This document shows positions 49,026 through 59,505 of a DNA stretch of 64,000 bases, piece after piece. Source of the DNA: Spiroplasma endosymbiont of Atherix ibis (GTDB lineage Bacteria > Bacillota_I > Bacilli_A > Mycoplasmatales > Mycoplasmataceae); contig NZ_OZ026474.1 of assembly GCF_964020005.1 (NCBI RefSeq), positions 806,001 to 870,000 on the forward strand, written 5' to 3'. The translations under genes were made by a program, and so were the position numbers. Below the pieces are notes generated by a model. That model saw nothing but the letters and a program-made list of their open reading frames with translations. It was not told the origin of the DNA and did no database searches. Position 1 is the first letter of the stretch; every line of letters starts with the position of its first letter.

Positions 49026-49790
49026 TTACTTAATTTGCAATCTTTCTATAGAAATAGCTTTATTTTCATTATTTACAGATAAAATAACACCACAAAGTAT
49101 ACCTTGATTTTCTGAAGGTTTAAATTTCACTGGTAATCCAGTTTTTTCTTTATATATAACTTCTTCAGGATTTGCACCAATTATTGAGTTAATTGGTCCT
49201 GTCATTCCCAAATCTGTAATAAATGCTGTTCCTTTTGGAAGTATTCTTTCATCAGCTGTTTGTACATGTGTGTGTGTGCCAACAAGAGCTGTAATAATGC
49301 CATCATAATTTCAAGCAAATGCAATTTTTTCTGCACTAGTTTCTGCATGAAAATCAACTATATGAATATCAGAATTATCCTTTTCAATTATTTTGTTCAT
49401 AACTTCATAGGGATTATTTACATGTTCCATAAAACTTTTACCCGTTAAATTTGTTATTCTTATTTTTTTATTTTTTCAACTATATTGATTTGTTCCAACA
49501 CCTAAATTAAAAGAGTTCATATTTGCAGGTCTTAGAAGATCATTAACTTCATTAATATATTCCAATGTTTCTCTTATTTTAAATACATGATTGCCTGTAG
49601 TAATTACATCAACTCCAAGTTTTTTAAGAAATTCATAATGGTTTTTGTTTATACCTTTTCCATGACTTATATTTTCTCCATTAACAACAATAAAGTTAAT
49701 ATTGTTTTTTTTCACAATTGATTTCAAATGTTTTTCTAATATATCTCTTCCTGATTTAGAGTAAACATCTCCTATTATTAAAAAATTCAT
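49026..49790 (-). CDS. ymdB: YmdB-type calcineurin-like phosphodiesterase
   Basis: A 254-aa metallophosphoesterase of the YmdB group. Metal ligands appear in FLIIGDVYSKSGRDIL, VVNGENISHGKGI, ITTGNHVFK, IVDFHAETSAEK and LVGTHTHVQTADE. The Bacillus relative acts on 2',3'-cyclic nucleotides and affects RNA levels. The ATG overlaps the ylxM stop by one base. The frame is intact. Confidence 0.93.
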
Positions 49791-50122
49791 TACAGATTTT
49801 TCTCCACTTCCATTATCAATTGATCAATTGATATTTTACTAATTTTGGCTTTGTCTAAAATTTCTTTTATTTTTGCATTTTTTGCCTTCAAATTTAATTT
49901 ATTTTCTAAATCCAATAATATTGTTGAAGTTTTATTGATACTATCATAAACTGCATTTCTTGAAACACCAAATTCCTCTGAAATTTCTTGTAAAGTTAAA
50001 TCCTCAAAAAAATATAATTCAAAATATTGAGATTGCTTTTCAGTTAATAAATTTTTGTAGCAATCATACAATTCAGCTAAATTAACTGTTTTTTGAATAT
50101 CTTGATTAATCATTTTTATCAT
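49790..50122 (-). CDS. ylxM: YlxM/p13-like helix-turn-helix protein (SRP-associated)
   Basis: A 110-aa protein of the UPF0122 family. The N-terminal helix-turn-helix reads LLTEKQSQYFELYFFEDLTL followed by ISEEFGVSRNAVYDSI. YlxM is usually next to ffh or ftsY and interacts with the signal recognition particle. The start could be 50122 or the ATG at 50113; it overlaps the end of ftsY in either case. Confidence 0.9.
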   Translation of the reverse strand: MIKMINQDIQKTVNLAELYDCYKNLLTEKQSQYFELYFFEDLTLQEISEEFGVSRNAVYDSINKTSTILLDLENKLNLKAKNAKIKEILDKAKISKISIDQLIMEVEKNL

Positions 50123-51092
50123 TTTCCATAAAATTAGATGTTAATTCTCAAATGTAATTATCAACATCAAATTCTTCTATATCATTGACAGTTTCACCTG
50201 TTCCAATTAACTTAACAGGTATATTTAAAATATCTTTAATTGCAAGTGCTATTCCGCCCTTACTAGTACCATCCATTTTTGTAAGAACTATTCCAGTAAC
50301 ATTAGTTGTTTCTGAAAATGCTTTTGCCTGACTTATTCCATTTTGTCCTGTTTGAGCATCAATGACCAATAATCTTTCGTGTGGTCCATCAATTACACTT
50401 TTTTGAATAATTTTAGTCATTTTTTCTAATTCTTTCATTAAATTTTCTTTATTTTGAAGTCTTCCAGCTGTATCAATTAATAGTAAATCATATTTTTCTT
50501 CAGTTGCTTTTTTAATACCATCAAAAACTACACTTGCAGGATCTTTAGAATTATTTTGAGATTTTATCAAATCTACATTTTTAAGTCTTTTATCACATCA
50601 TTCTTGTAATTGCTCAACAGCTCCTGCTCTAAATGTATCTGCTGCTGCAATTAAAACTTTTTTTCCCATATTTGAATAATAATTTGCTATTTTTGCAATA
50701 CTTGTTGTTTTACCTACACCATTTACACCAACCATTATAAAAACATTTAATCTATTATCTTTATAATTTAATTCTGTTTTAAAATTTCTATTATCTGTAT
50801 ATGTTTCATATATTTGTTCTACTAATATTTCTTTTATTTCATTAAAAGAATGTTTAGGTTTTGATTTTTTTTGCACTCTATTAGAAATTTCTAAAACCAT
50901 TTTCATACCCATATCAGTTTTAATTAAAATATTTTCTAATTCTTCAAAAAAATCAGAGTTTGGCTCTTTATAATTTTTACTTAATTTTTTAATATCAATT
51001 GAAAAAGTTAATGTATTTTTATGGTCCTTTTTGTGTTTTTTAATTTGTTTTTTTGACTCTCTTCTTTGTTTTAAATTACTTCAAAATCCCAT
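50106..51092 (-). CDS. ftsY: Signal recognition particle receptor FtsY
   Basis: A 328-aa SRP GTPase that docks ribosomes carrying membrane proteins. The NG domain has G1 VGVNGVGKTTSIAKIA, AAADTFRAGAVEQL, DTAGRLQNKENLMKEL, LTKMDGTSKGG and GTGETVNDIEEF. The N-terminus is short and basic (MGFWSNLKQRRESKKQIKK), as in Mollicutes, with no long acidic A domain. It heads the ftsY-ylxM-ymdB operon. AGAGGA precedes the ATG. Confidence 0.96.
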
Positions 51093-51171
51093 AAAATTTC
51101 CTCTTTTCTCTTAATTAATTGTATAATAAAAATAATATATTATAAATATATTAATGTGTGAGGGAAAAAAT

Positions 51172-52083
51172 ATGAAAAAACTACTATCAGTTTGACTTTC
51201 TTTAAGTTTAGCTGTTTCAGCTGGAGTTACGTCAAGTTTAAAAAATGAAAATAAAAACGCAACTAAATATTCAAGATATTTAACAGCTATGGATGACTTT
51301 TTATATTACAAAGTTGATAATAAAATTGATATAAAGAATTTAACAAATGATAACTTTAAAGAAATTTTAAAAGAATCTTTTTATGTAGATGATTTTGGAA
51401 AAGAATTATTTAATAGTATCAATTTTGAAATTTTAAAAATAGAAAATGCAGAGATAACAGTTCTTTTTAAAGATAAAAAAGATTTAAAAATCTTAAAAGA
51501 AAATATAATACTTAAGTTCAATTTAGTATTATTTAATTACGATAAAATTGACGATTTTATTTATGTAATGAACAATTTTTTAAAAAATAATCTATTAGTA
51601 TTGAAAAAAAATAATTATATTCAATTAGAAATTGAAGATTTACTAAAATCTAAATTTAAAAAAATATTTGACAGATATTCTTCATCATTACTATTTTTAG
51701 ATAATATTAATGAATTTTGAGAGTTTATAGATTTTGAAGAATTAGAAAGTAAGGATCCCAAATATTTAGAAGCTAGTTTTTTAAATGATACAAAATTAAA
51801 CTTTAAATTATTAAGAGATTCAGAATCTTTTGGAAATAAAGAATTTGATAAATATATTAACTTTTCTATAAACGAAGATATATTTAAAAGAGAAATATTT
51901 AATTGAATTAAAAAACATTCTTTTTTTAAAGAAAACATTAAAAACTATGATGATATATTTACAATTGAGCAATTAGAAAAAAACAAAGTTACAATTTCTT
52001 TATCAGATAAATTATTTACAGTTCCAAAATTAATTACTTTAAATAAAATAAAAAGTCATTCTTTTAAAAGAATGACTCTCTAG
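51172..52083 (+). CDS. Hypothetical secreted protein
   Basis: A 303-aa protein with signal sequence MKKLLSVWLSLSLAVSAGVT but no lipobox Cys, so it is probably released or anchored by the uncleaved signal. The mature part is charged and mixed (Asp/Lys/Leu/Phe-rich), with no recognised family. It begins after GAGGG. The stop (TAG) lies beyond the hairpin at 52051-52076, so the last codons run through the terminator stem. An AT-rich promoter-like stretch (TATAAT) lies just upstream. Confidence 0.75.
52051..52076. terminator. Hairpin shared by the converging secreted-protein and LemA genes
   Basis: AGTCATTCTT and AAGAATGACT form a perfect stem around TTAA. It lies inside the 3' ends of both convergent genes. 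The flanks have an A run on the left, but no strong T run on the right. Confidence 0.5.
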
Positions 52084-52729
52084 CTTTTTGTTTAACTTCT
52101 ACAGAAGCTGTAAAAGGAATTCTTGTTGTATATCCCTGTTTTGCAGCAACAATTTTTTTAGTTGGTCAAACTTGAATGTCTTGATTTCATCTTGAAACAT
52201 AATCATTATAATTACTTCTTGCAGCTGATATTTCTCTTTGAGTATAATCATTTTTTTGCATTGCTGCTATAATTGTTTCTTGAGATTTTAAATCTGGATA
52301 TCTTTCAAAAGCAACATTTATTTTTCCATATACTTTATCTAATTGTTCAGATAATTCACTACTTCTTGTAGCATCAAAATTATTTCCTGATCTTAATCCA
52401 GCTACACCTTTCATAACATCTTTATCTAAATTAATTGATTTTTCTAAAAGACCTGCAACATTTTGAAGCACTTGATAACGTTGTTCTAAGTAATTATCTA
52501 CTTCACTTGCTGAAGATTGAATTCTTTGTTCTAATTTTAAAAAATAGTTTTTTGCCCCTATTTTTTTAAAAGTAAATATTAAACCTGGCAAGATTAATAG
52601 TAATCATAAAAATATTTCAAATACTACTGATCCAGCTCCAACTTTAACTTCTAATTGTTTATTTATAACTCTAATATCTTGTCCTTCTTCTTTGAAAGGA
52701 CCATTTTGTTCATCTAATAAATTTGCCAT
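52064..52729 (-). CDS. LemA family protein (copy 2)
   Basis: A 221-aa LemA with one N-terminal membrane segment (VVFEIFLWLLLILPGLIFTF) and the external helical domain: QRYQVLQNVAGLLEKSINLD, FERYPDLKSQETI and QREISAARSNYNDYVSRWN. The domain matches the family better than copy 1. AGGAG precedes the ATG. The broken membrane gene upstream ends 34 bases before it, again pairing LemA with a multi-domain membrane protein. Confidence 0.92.
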
Positions 52730-52762
52730 TTTTTTTCTCCTACAAACTTATTTTATCAAGTT

Positions 52763-54467
52763 TTACTTATTATTATTAATTTTTTCTAACAGTATTCTTT
52801 GATTTTCTGTTAATCCCTCTTCACTTAAAATTGTTGCTAAAATATTATTTGTTTTAACTATTTCAGAGTGATCTATTGAAAGTCTAGAAGTAAATTCATT
52901 TAAAGTGTCAATAATTTTATTTGAATTTATTGAAGTTTTTTCATCATTTAAAGTACTAATTACCATATTTGATTCTTTAATTACTTTATTATATTCATCT
53001 CAAGGAACAGGAACAGAATGCATTCTTCCATCTACCCCTCAAACTAAAACATAATCAACTTTTGGAGTTATACTATAACCTTCAGCAATAACATTTATAT
53101 ATTCATTATTACCATCTTTTTTAATAAAGCTAGTTTTTAGAATACTTGGTGTAACAGAATCTTCATGACCTAAAGTTTTCCTATAATATTTATTTGCAAT
53201 AGCTTCATATTCTCAATTAGATAAATTTTGTTCTTGAGCATTACTTACTGGTATTTTTGTTAATCTTTTTTCTTGGTAAATAGGAATTGCAAGTAAAGGT
53301 GAAAATCCTAAAAAGAAATTATTAAAAGTACCCATATTAAGTGCCATAAAACCACTTTTAATTTTTTCAAAATCAAAATGCTTATATTCTTCTACATTTC
53401 TTTCCAAAGCTAAATAATCAATATAGTTATTAAATAAAATACTTAAATTTGAGACTTTTTTCAATCTAAAATTATTTTTAGAATCAAAATAAGGTGCTTT
53501 AATAAGTTCTATTAATTGCTTTCTCAGCTTTTTTATCCAATTTATATAATTCTTTTTGAAATTCTTTATCACTTAAATCTTTTAAAGATTTAAGTGGTTT
53601 TCGATCAAAATCTAAATTAGGACAATGTTCATTATAATAAAATATAGATGATTTATTATAATAAAAAGGCATTGGTTTAATAACACTAGCATAAAGAATT
53701 TCAGTTCTTGTTCGTGTTTTTGAATTTCCCTGTGAATCAGTATAATTTTCAGTTCAGAATATGGTTAGAGATCCTATATATTCTTTTTTTCTAATTTCAT
53801 GAACTTTTGTTTTTACTATTATAAATGGGTTATTTACAAGTTATCCACTTGATAGATCAACTACAGTTTTATCACTTTCTAAATCTTTTAATCCAATACT
53901 TTTGAAAAAATTAAGTTTAGTATTTTGTAAGTAATTGTCAAATTTAACTAAACCTAATGTACTTTCAATTAGTTTTTTTGATATTCTACTATAAAATAAA
54001 TTATTTAAAGATTTCATTTGTTCTCAAGCTTTTTGAGTTAACTCATTAATTTCTAATTGAATTTTGTTTACTATTGTTGATAAATTCTTTATTAATTTAT
54101 TTATCCTTAAAAAAATTAATAATAAAAAAGATATTAATAATATTACACATATTGAAATAGTTATTGAGATATACAATATAAATTTATCTAAGTCTTTTAA
54201 AAAGTAAAAAGCAATAACTGGTGTTAAAATAGATATTAAACACATAATTATAAGAAATAGTCTCAAACCTTTATATTTACTTATAACTTTTTTTGTACTG
54301 TTTAATTTCTTTTCTTGTTTTTCAATTGATTCTACAGTAATACTGTTCAAATTTTTATCAACTTTTGATATTTTAAAAAGTCTTTCAAACTCTTTTTCAC
54401 AGTTTAACTGATGCTCTGATTGATAAATTTTAAATTCTTTTGCTGGATTATATATAATTTCCTTCAT
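52763..54467 (-). pseudogene. Two-pass membrane protein beside LemA, broken by an in-frame TAA and a frameshift
   Basis: Starts MKEIIYNPAKEFKIYQSEHQ. Two hydrophobic segments follow (LFLIIMCLISILTPVIAFYF and FILYISITISICVILLISFL), then a long soluble part. The frame meets TAA at 53841-53843 (LSSG, stop, LVNNPFIIVKTKV) and continues unshifted for about 110 codons. Near 53510-53570 it shifts by one base (KKAEKAI to ELIKAPYF). The third piece runs to a TAA at 52763-52765. The joined product would be about 567 residues. Topology resembles the DUF3137 copies, but I see no shared motif. No family assigned. Confidence 0.6.
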
Positions 54468-54542
54468 TATTTGATTCCTCCAAAATTAAATAAATTATAT
54501 TATAATTTTTAAAAAAACAACATCTTTTTTATAGTAAAATAG

Positions 54543-54570
54543 AAAAAATTCCAATTTTATGGAATTTTTA
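54543..54570 (-). terminator. Terminator after phoU
   Basis: On the minus strand AAAAATTCCA, loop TAAAAT, TGGAATTTTTTC directly follows the phoU stop and ends the phosphate operon. Confidence 0.8.
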
Positions 54571-55257
54571 TTTTTTAGTTTCTAAATTATTAATAATTGT
54601 TTCTGGAAGTTCTTCAAATTTACCTGTTCTAATAAATTGTAAAGTTTCTTCTATACTAATTAAGGATTCTCCTGCTCTTTCTAGGTTCTTTAATTGTCTC
54701 ACTATTGTAATAATTTTTTTTGATTCAACTTGATTTTTAGCTTCAAAATTTCTTAAAGCCAATGTATTTGAAAGTGTTGAGAATTCTAAACTTAATTGTT
54801 CTTCTACTTTTAGAACTTTCTGATGTTGATCGTTATCATAATTTTCAATTAAAGTTGATACTATATTTAACATTTTATTTACAAGATCAAACATTTTTGA
54901 AATATATTCAATTTCTATTAGTTCAGGATTGTATTTAATTGTAAATGCACAAATATGTTTTGCAACATCAGCAATTCTTTCAATTTCACGACTTATCAAA
55001 ACTCCCCCAACAGCTAATCTTAAATCCCCTGCAACCATTTGCTGTTTTGCAATTTTTCATAAAGCCATTTTTGTAAATGTATTTTGCATATCGTTAATTT
55101 TTAAGTCATTTTCAACTACTTCTTTTGCTAATTCAAAATTTTGTGCTTTTAGAGATTCGAAAGTGTTTGCATACTGAGATTTAGTAACTTCAACTAACTT
55201 AATTAACTCTCGTTTAATAGTTTTAATATCATTGTCTAAAATTTTATTGTATGACAT
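54568..55257 (-). CDS. phoU: Phosphate transport regulator PhoU
   Basis: A 229-aa protein made of two PhoU three-helix repeats. Each has a metal-binding helix pair: ISREIERIADVAKHICAF in the first, and LKNLERAGESLISIEE in the second. PhoU dampens uptake through the Pst transporter. It follows pstB by 11 bases in the same transcript. The frame is intact. Confidence 0.93.
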
Positions 55258-55268
55258 TTTCGTTCCTC

Positions 55269-56150
55269 CTATACGAATCTTCCTGAAATATAATCTTCTG
55301 TTTTTTGATTTTTTGGATTTGTAAATATTTTCTTAGTTCTATCGTATTCAATTAACTCTCCTTGTAAAAAGAATGCTGTATAATCACTCACTCTTGTAGC
55401 TTGTGCCATTGAATGGGTAACTATTACTATTGTATATTCATTTTTTAGTTTTAAAATAAGTTCTTCAACTTTCAAAGTTGCAATTGGATCTAAAGCACTT
55501 GTAGGTTCATCCATTAGCAATATTTTTGGTCTCATAGCTATTGCTCTTGCTATACATAATCTTTGTTGCTGACCACCGCTTAATCCTAGAGCTGAATCCT
55601 TTAAATAATCTTTTACATCTTCTCAAAGTGCAGCTTTTTTTAATGAGTCTTCAACAATTTGATTTAAAGCATTTTTATCTGTAATTCCTTGATTTCTAGG
55701 ACCAAAAGCAACATTATCATAAATTGACATTGGAAAAGGATTAGCTTTTTGAAAAACCATTCCTACTTCTGTTCTTAATTTTACAACATCTGTTCCTTTT
55801 TTATATACATCTTTATTATGAACCTTAATTGAACCATCAATTGCTATATTATCAACTAAATCATTCATTCTATTAATTGATCTTAAAAGCGTTGATTTTC
55901 CACAACCAGAAGGACCAATAAATGCTGTTACTGTATTTTCTTTAACAGCCATATTTATATCAAATAAAGCTTGTTTTGAACCACCATTATAATAAAAATT
56001 AAAGTTTTCAATTTCAATTACATTTGATCTTTGTTTTAATAGCAGTTTTTTATGTTTTTGAAATATTTTTTCTTCTGATATAAGTTCTAATTCATTAGTA
56101 TTATTATATATTATATCATCATCTGCCATTGCTTTTTTATCTAAAGACAT
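55269..56150 (-). CDS. pstB: Phosphate ABC transporter ATPase PstB
   Basis: A 293-aa ABC ATPase. Walker A is [11 protein letters not shown], the signature is [16 protein letters not shown], Walker B is [13 protein letters not shown], and the switch His is in [12 protein letters not shown]. About 45 extra N-terminal residues precede the domain, as in other Mollicutes PstB proteins. The start is four bases after the pstCA stop, with GGAGG in between. The stop is TAG. Confidence 0.96.
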
Positions 56151-56153
56151 TTT

Positions 56154-58277
56154 TTACTCCTCCTTTTGCTTTTGAATTTTTTTAATATTTTTTTTAGAAT
56201 TATTTTTGGCCTCTGCTTTAATTGTTTTAATTACATTATTTCTTACTTTTGAATTTTTATAATAAGTTTTTCACCTATTTACATTGAAATAAGAAATTCA
56301 TTTTTTATATAGTGATATTGTATCTTTTTTAGTTTTTTTAGCAACTTTTTTAATATAAGATATTGTAAATATTGATATAAAAGCTTTAAACTTTAATTTA
56401 AATGGTATTTTCTTATGAACTGGATTTAATTTAATTCCAATATATTTACTTAAAAAATTTAATCCTAGTACTAAGAATATTGTAACAAGTGCTATTTGAT
56501 ATGCAACTCCTAAAGTATGTGGATCGTTTCCTTCTGAAGCCATCATATAAATTTGAGTTGTTAAAGTAGCTCCTGATGAAAAGAAACCTTCTGAAGGCAT
56601 TCTAACTGCTGTTCCTAATGTTAGATATACAGGAGCTGATTCACCTATAATTCTTGCAACAGCTAAAATAGTTCCTGTAACAAGTCCTTTTGTTGAATTT
56701 GGAATAATAATTTTAAACAAAACTCCAGTTTTTGTCATACCCATTCCATATGCAGCTTCTTTATATAAAGAAGGAACAGATGTTATTGAATCTTCAAATG
56801 CTGTAATCATCGAGGGCAAGATAACTATTGTCATTGTTAAACTTGAAGCAAATATAGACATTGGTATTCCCATTGCAACAACAAATAAACTTAAACTAAA
56901 TACACCAAAAACAATACTTGGAGTTGATGCAAGAACATTTATTGAAAACCTAATTACTTTTGCAAATTTGCTTTCCTTATGAGCATATTCTGCCAAATAT
57001 ATTGCTACAATTAATGCTAATGGTATTGCAAATATTATAGTTCCTAAAACTAACAATATTGTTGTAAATAATAATGCAAATATACCACTTCTTTGTCCTT
57101 CAATTTCTATAAATGCCCTACTATCAAAACCACCAATTCCTTTAAACATAACAGTTAATAATATTCAACTTGTAAATACAATAATTATGGCTGTTGAAGT
57201 TATCATAAAGAATTTTAAAACAGCACTTTCTGCTTTTTTTCCAAATCTTTTTTCAGTATAAGTTTGTACTAAAATATTTAGATTGTGACTATCATATTTA
57301 TAATTATTTTTTCTAATTTTAATTTTTTTATGTTTAATATTACTAATTGATTTGCTTTTCTTTTTATTAATATTTCCAATAGCAATAATTAATAAATTAA
57401 TAAGAATAACTATTATAAATAAAACCATACCAATTGCATATAGTGCAGATTCATGAGTTGTTCCATGATTTTCTAGCATTTCTAAACCAATTGTTCCTGC
57501 TAAAGTTCTAATTGATGAAAAAATGAATCCTAAAAAACCATCATCACTATTTAAACCTTTTGTTGAGTTTCCAGCAATCAAAATAACTGCCATAGTTTCA
57601 CCAATAATTCTTGCAACACCAGTAATAATAGCTGTAATAATTTTTGGCATAGCAGAAACTAAAACTACTCCAAAAGTTGTTTTTTCTTTTGTCATTCCTA
57701 ATCCTAATGATGCATACCTGTGACCTTCTGGAACAGCTTCAATAGCATTAATTGATAATGTAATCATTGTTGGCAATGCCATAAATGCTAATGTAAAACT
57801 AGCTGTCATCATATTACCACTTGTTGGAGCTCCAATTGCTACAAAAATTGGTCCGATTTGATCTAATGCAAATAAACCAAAAACAACTGAAGGAATTCCT
57901 GCTAATAATTGAATTACAGTAACTACAAATTTTTTAGTTCTATTTTTTAAATATTCTGTTATAAATAATGAACTAAATATTGTTAAGGGAATCGCAAATA
58001 ATAGTGTAAAAAACATCATCATTAAAGTAGAAAGAATTATTTTACCTAAACCATATTTACCTTCTCCATCTTTTCCAGGAGATCAGTTTCCTGAAAATAA
58101 GAATTTAAAAAATGAAAATTCTTTAAAAACTGGAACTGATTTGTATAAAATAAAGCCTACTAAAACCGTCAATATTAATAAAACAATAGTTGTTATAGAT
58201 AAAATAGATATCTTAGTTGATAAATCCATTTTGGATGCTTTTGCTTTAGGAAGCTTTTTTACTTGTGTTTTAAGCAT
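56154..58277 (-). CDS. pstA: Fused phosphate ABC transporter permease PstC-PstA
   Basis: A single 707-aa permease combining PstC and PstA. The first half has a PstC-type core with FAIPLTIFSSLFITEYLKN, GIPSVVFGLFALD and ARIIGETMAVILIAGN; the second half repeats them as FAIPLALIVAIYLAEYAHK, STPSIVFGVFSLSLF and ARIIGESAPVYLTLGT. The join FTSWILLTVMFKGIGGFDS is one continuous frame with TGA as Trp. About 13 membrane segments are expected. The start overlaps the pstS stop by eight bases. Fused PstCA is known from other Mollicutes. Confidence 0.93.
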
Positions 58278-59478
58278 AATTACCTCCTAATAATTTTTTA
58301 GAAGATGGAGATTGATAATTCATATGTCTTACAAGTCCTTCGTCATCAAAAACTGATTTAGCCTCATCTTTGCTGTTCATTCAATTAAATAATTGAATTA
58401 ATTGTTCTAAATTTTTATTATAGATATTAAAGATTGCTATAAATGGTCTTTTAAAAGTATATGCTGTTGGATTTTTAATAAACTCTTCAGTATTACTTGG
58501 TTTTTCTGCTTCTGGATTTTGTCAATCTTGTCATTGATTATTTATTCATTCTTTTGGTTTATTACTTTTATTAATTGCTAATTTTGTACCATTAATACCT
58601 GCTAATTTAATTGCTCCATTTTCTGTTAATTGTCCTAAAAAAGCATTTGAAACATATCCTATACTTGAAACATTACTCATATTTTCAATCATTGAACCAT
58701 TTGAATTAACTACATTTGATGAATGCATATCTTTAATTCCTGTTAAATCTGAGAAAGCTGTCCTAGTTCCTGAACCATCTTCTCTTGTAAAAGTAACTAT
58801 TTTTGTTTTATTACTTGTTGGAATTTTTTTATATAATTGAGAATAAAATTCTTCATTTTCATAACTTTTTAATACTTCTTTAGCTAATTCTTCTCAATAC
58901 ATATTTCCTGAATAAATTTTAGCTAATAGTTCTTTATTACTTTTTAAATCAAAATTCATTAAATCATTTAATGATATATTTTCTTCATTTCCATAAGTAA
59001 TTACTTCATTTCAATAATTGGGGGAATTAAAAATTACACCAATAGCATCAATTGCAAATTCTAAAGCAATGTATGAAATTTTTTTTGAATTATTATTAGT
59101 TTTTTTAAATTCATTTAAATCTATATCTGAAAAACTACAAACTACAAGATTTGAATCTCTTGTTTCTCCACCACATACATTTAAAAAATTATTTCCTTTT
59201 GATAAAGTAGAATCACTTATATTTTTAGATATAAACCCTGCACTATACATTTCTTTTTCTACACCTCCAACACCAGCTTGACTACCTGTTGAATTATAGA
59301 TAAAATCTTTTTTTTCTGATTCTTGATAATATTTCTTTGTTAATTTTTGCATAAATGGATTAACACTTGTACTTCCACCTAAAATAATTGAATTTTTAGG
59401 TGCAGCAACACTTCAAATTCATAGACCTAATACTACTGACAATAATGCCAATAATATTATGCTTATTTTCCTACTCAT
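58270..59478 (-). CDS. pstS: Phosphate-binding protein PstS
   Basis: A 402-aa extracellular phosphate binder. SIILGGSTSVNPFMQKL opens the mature domain, STGSQAGVGGV follows, and FTREDGSGTRTAFSDLTG carries the phosphate loop. The N-terminal segment (ISIILLALLSVVLGLWIWSV) has no lipobox Cys, so the protein appears held by an uncleaved signal anchor and not by lipid. It heads pstS-pstCA-pstB-phoU. GGGAG precedes the ATG. Confidence 0.93.
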
Positions 59479-59505
59479 AAAGTTTCTCCCAGCTAAAGGC
59501 TAATA

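Noticed and set aside
59018-59281. Open frame on the plus strand inside pstS
   Set aside because: Antisense shadow of the phosphate-binding protein gene.
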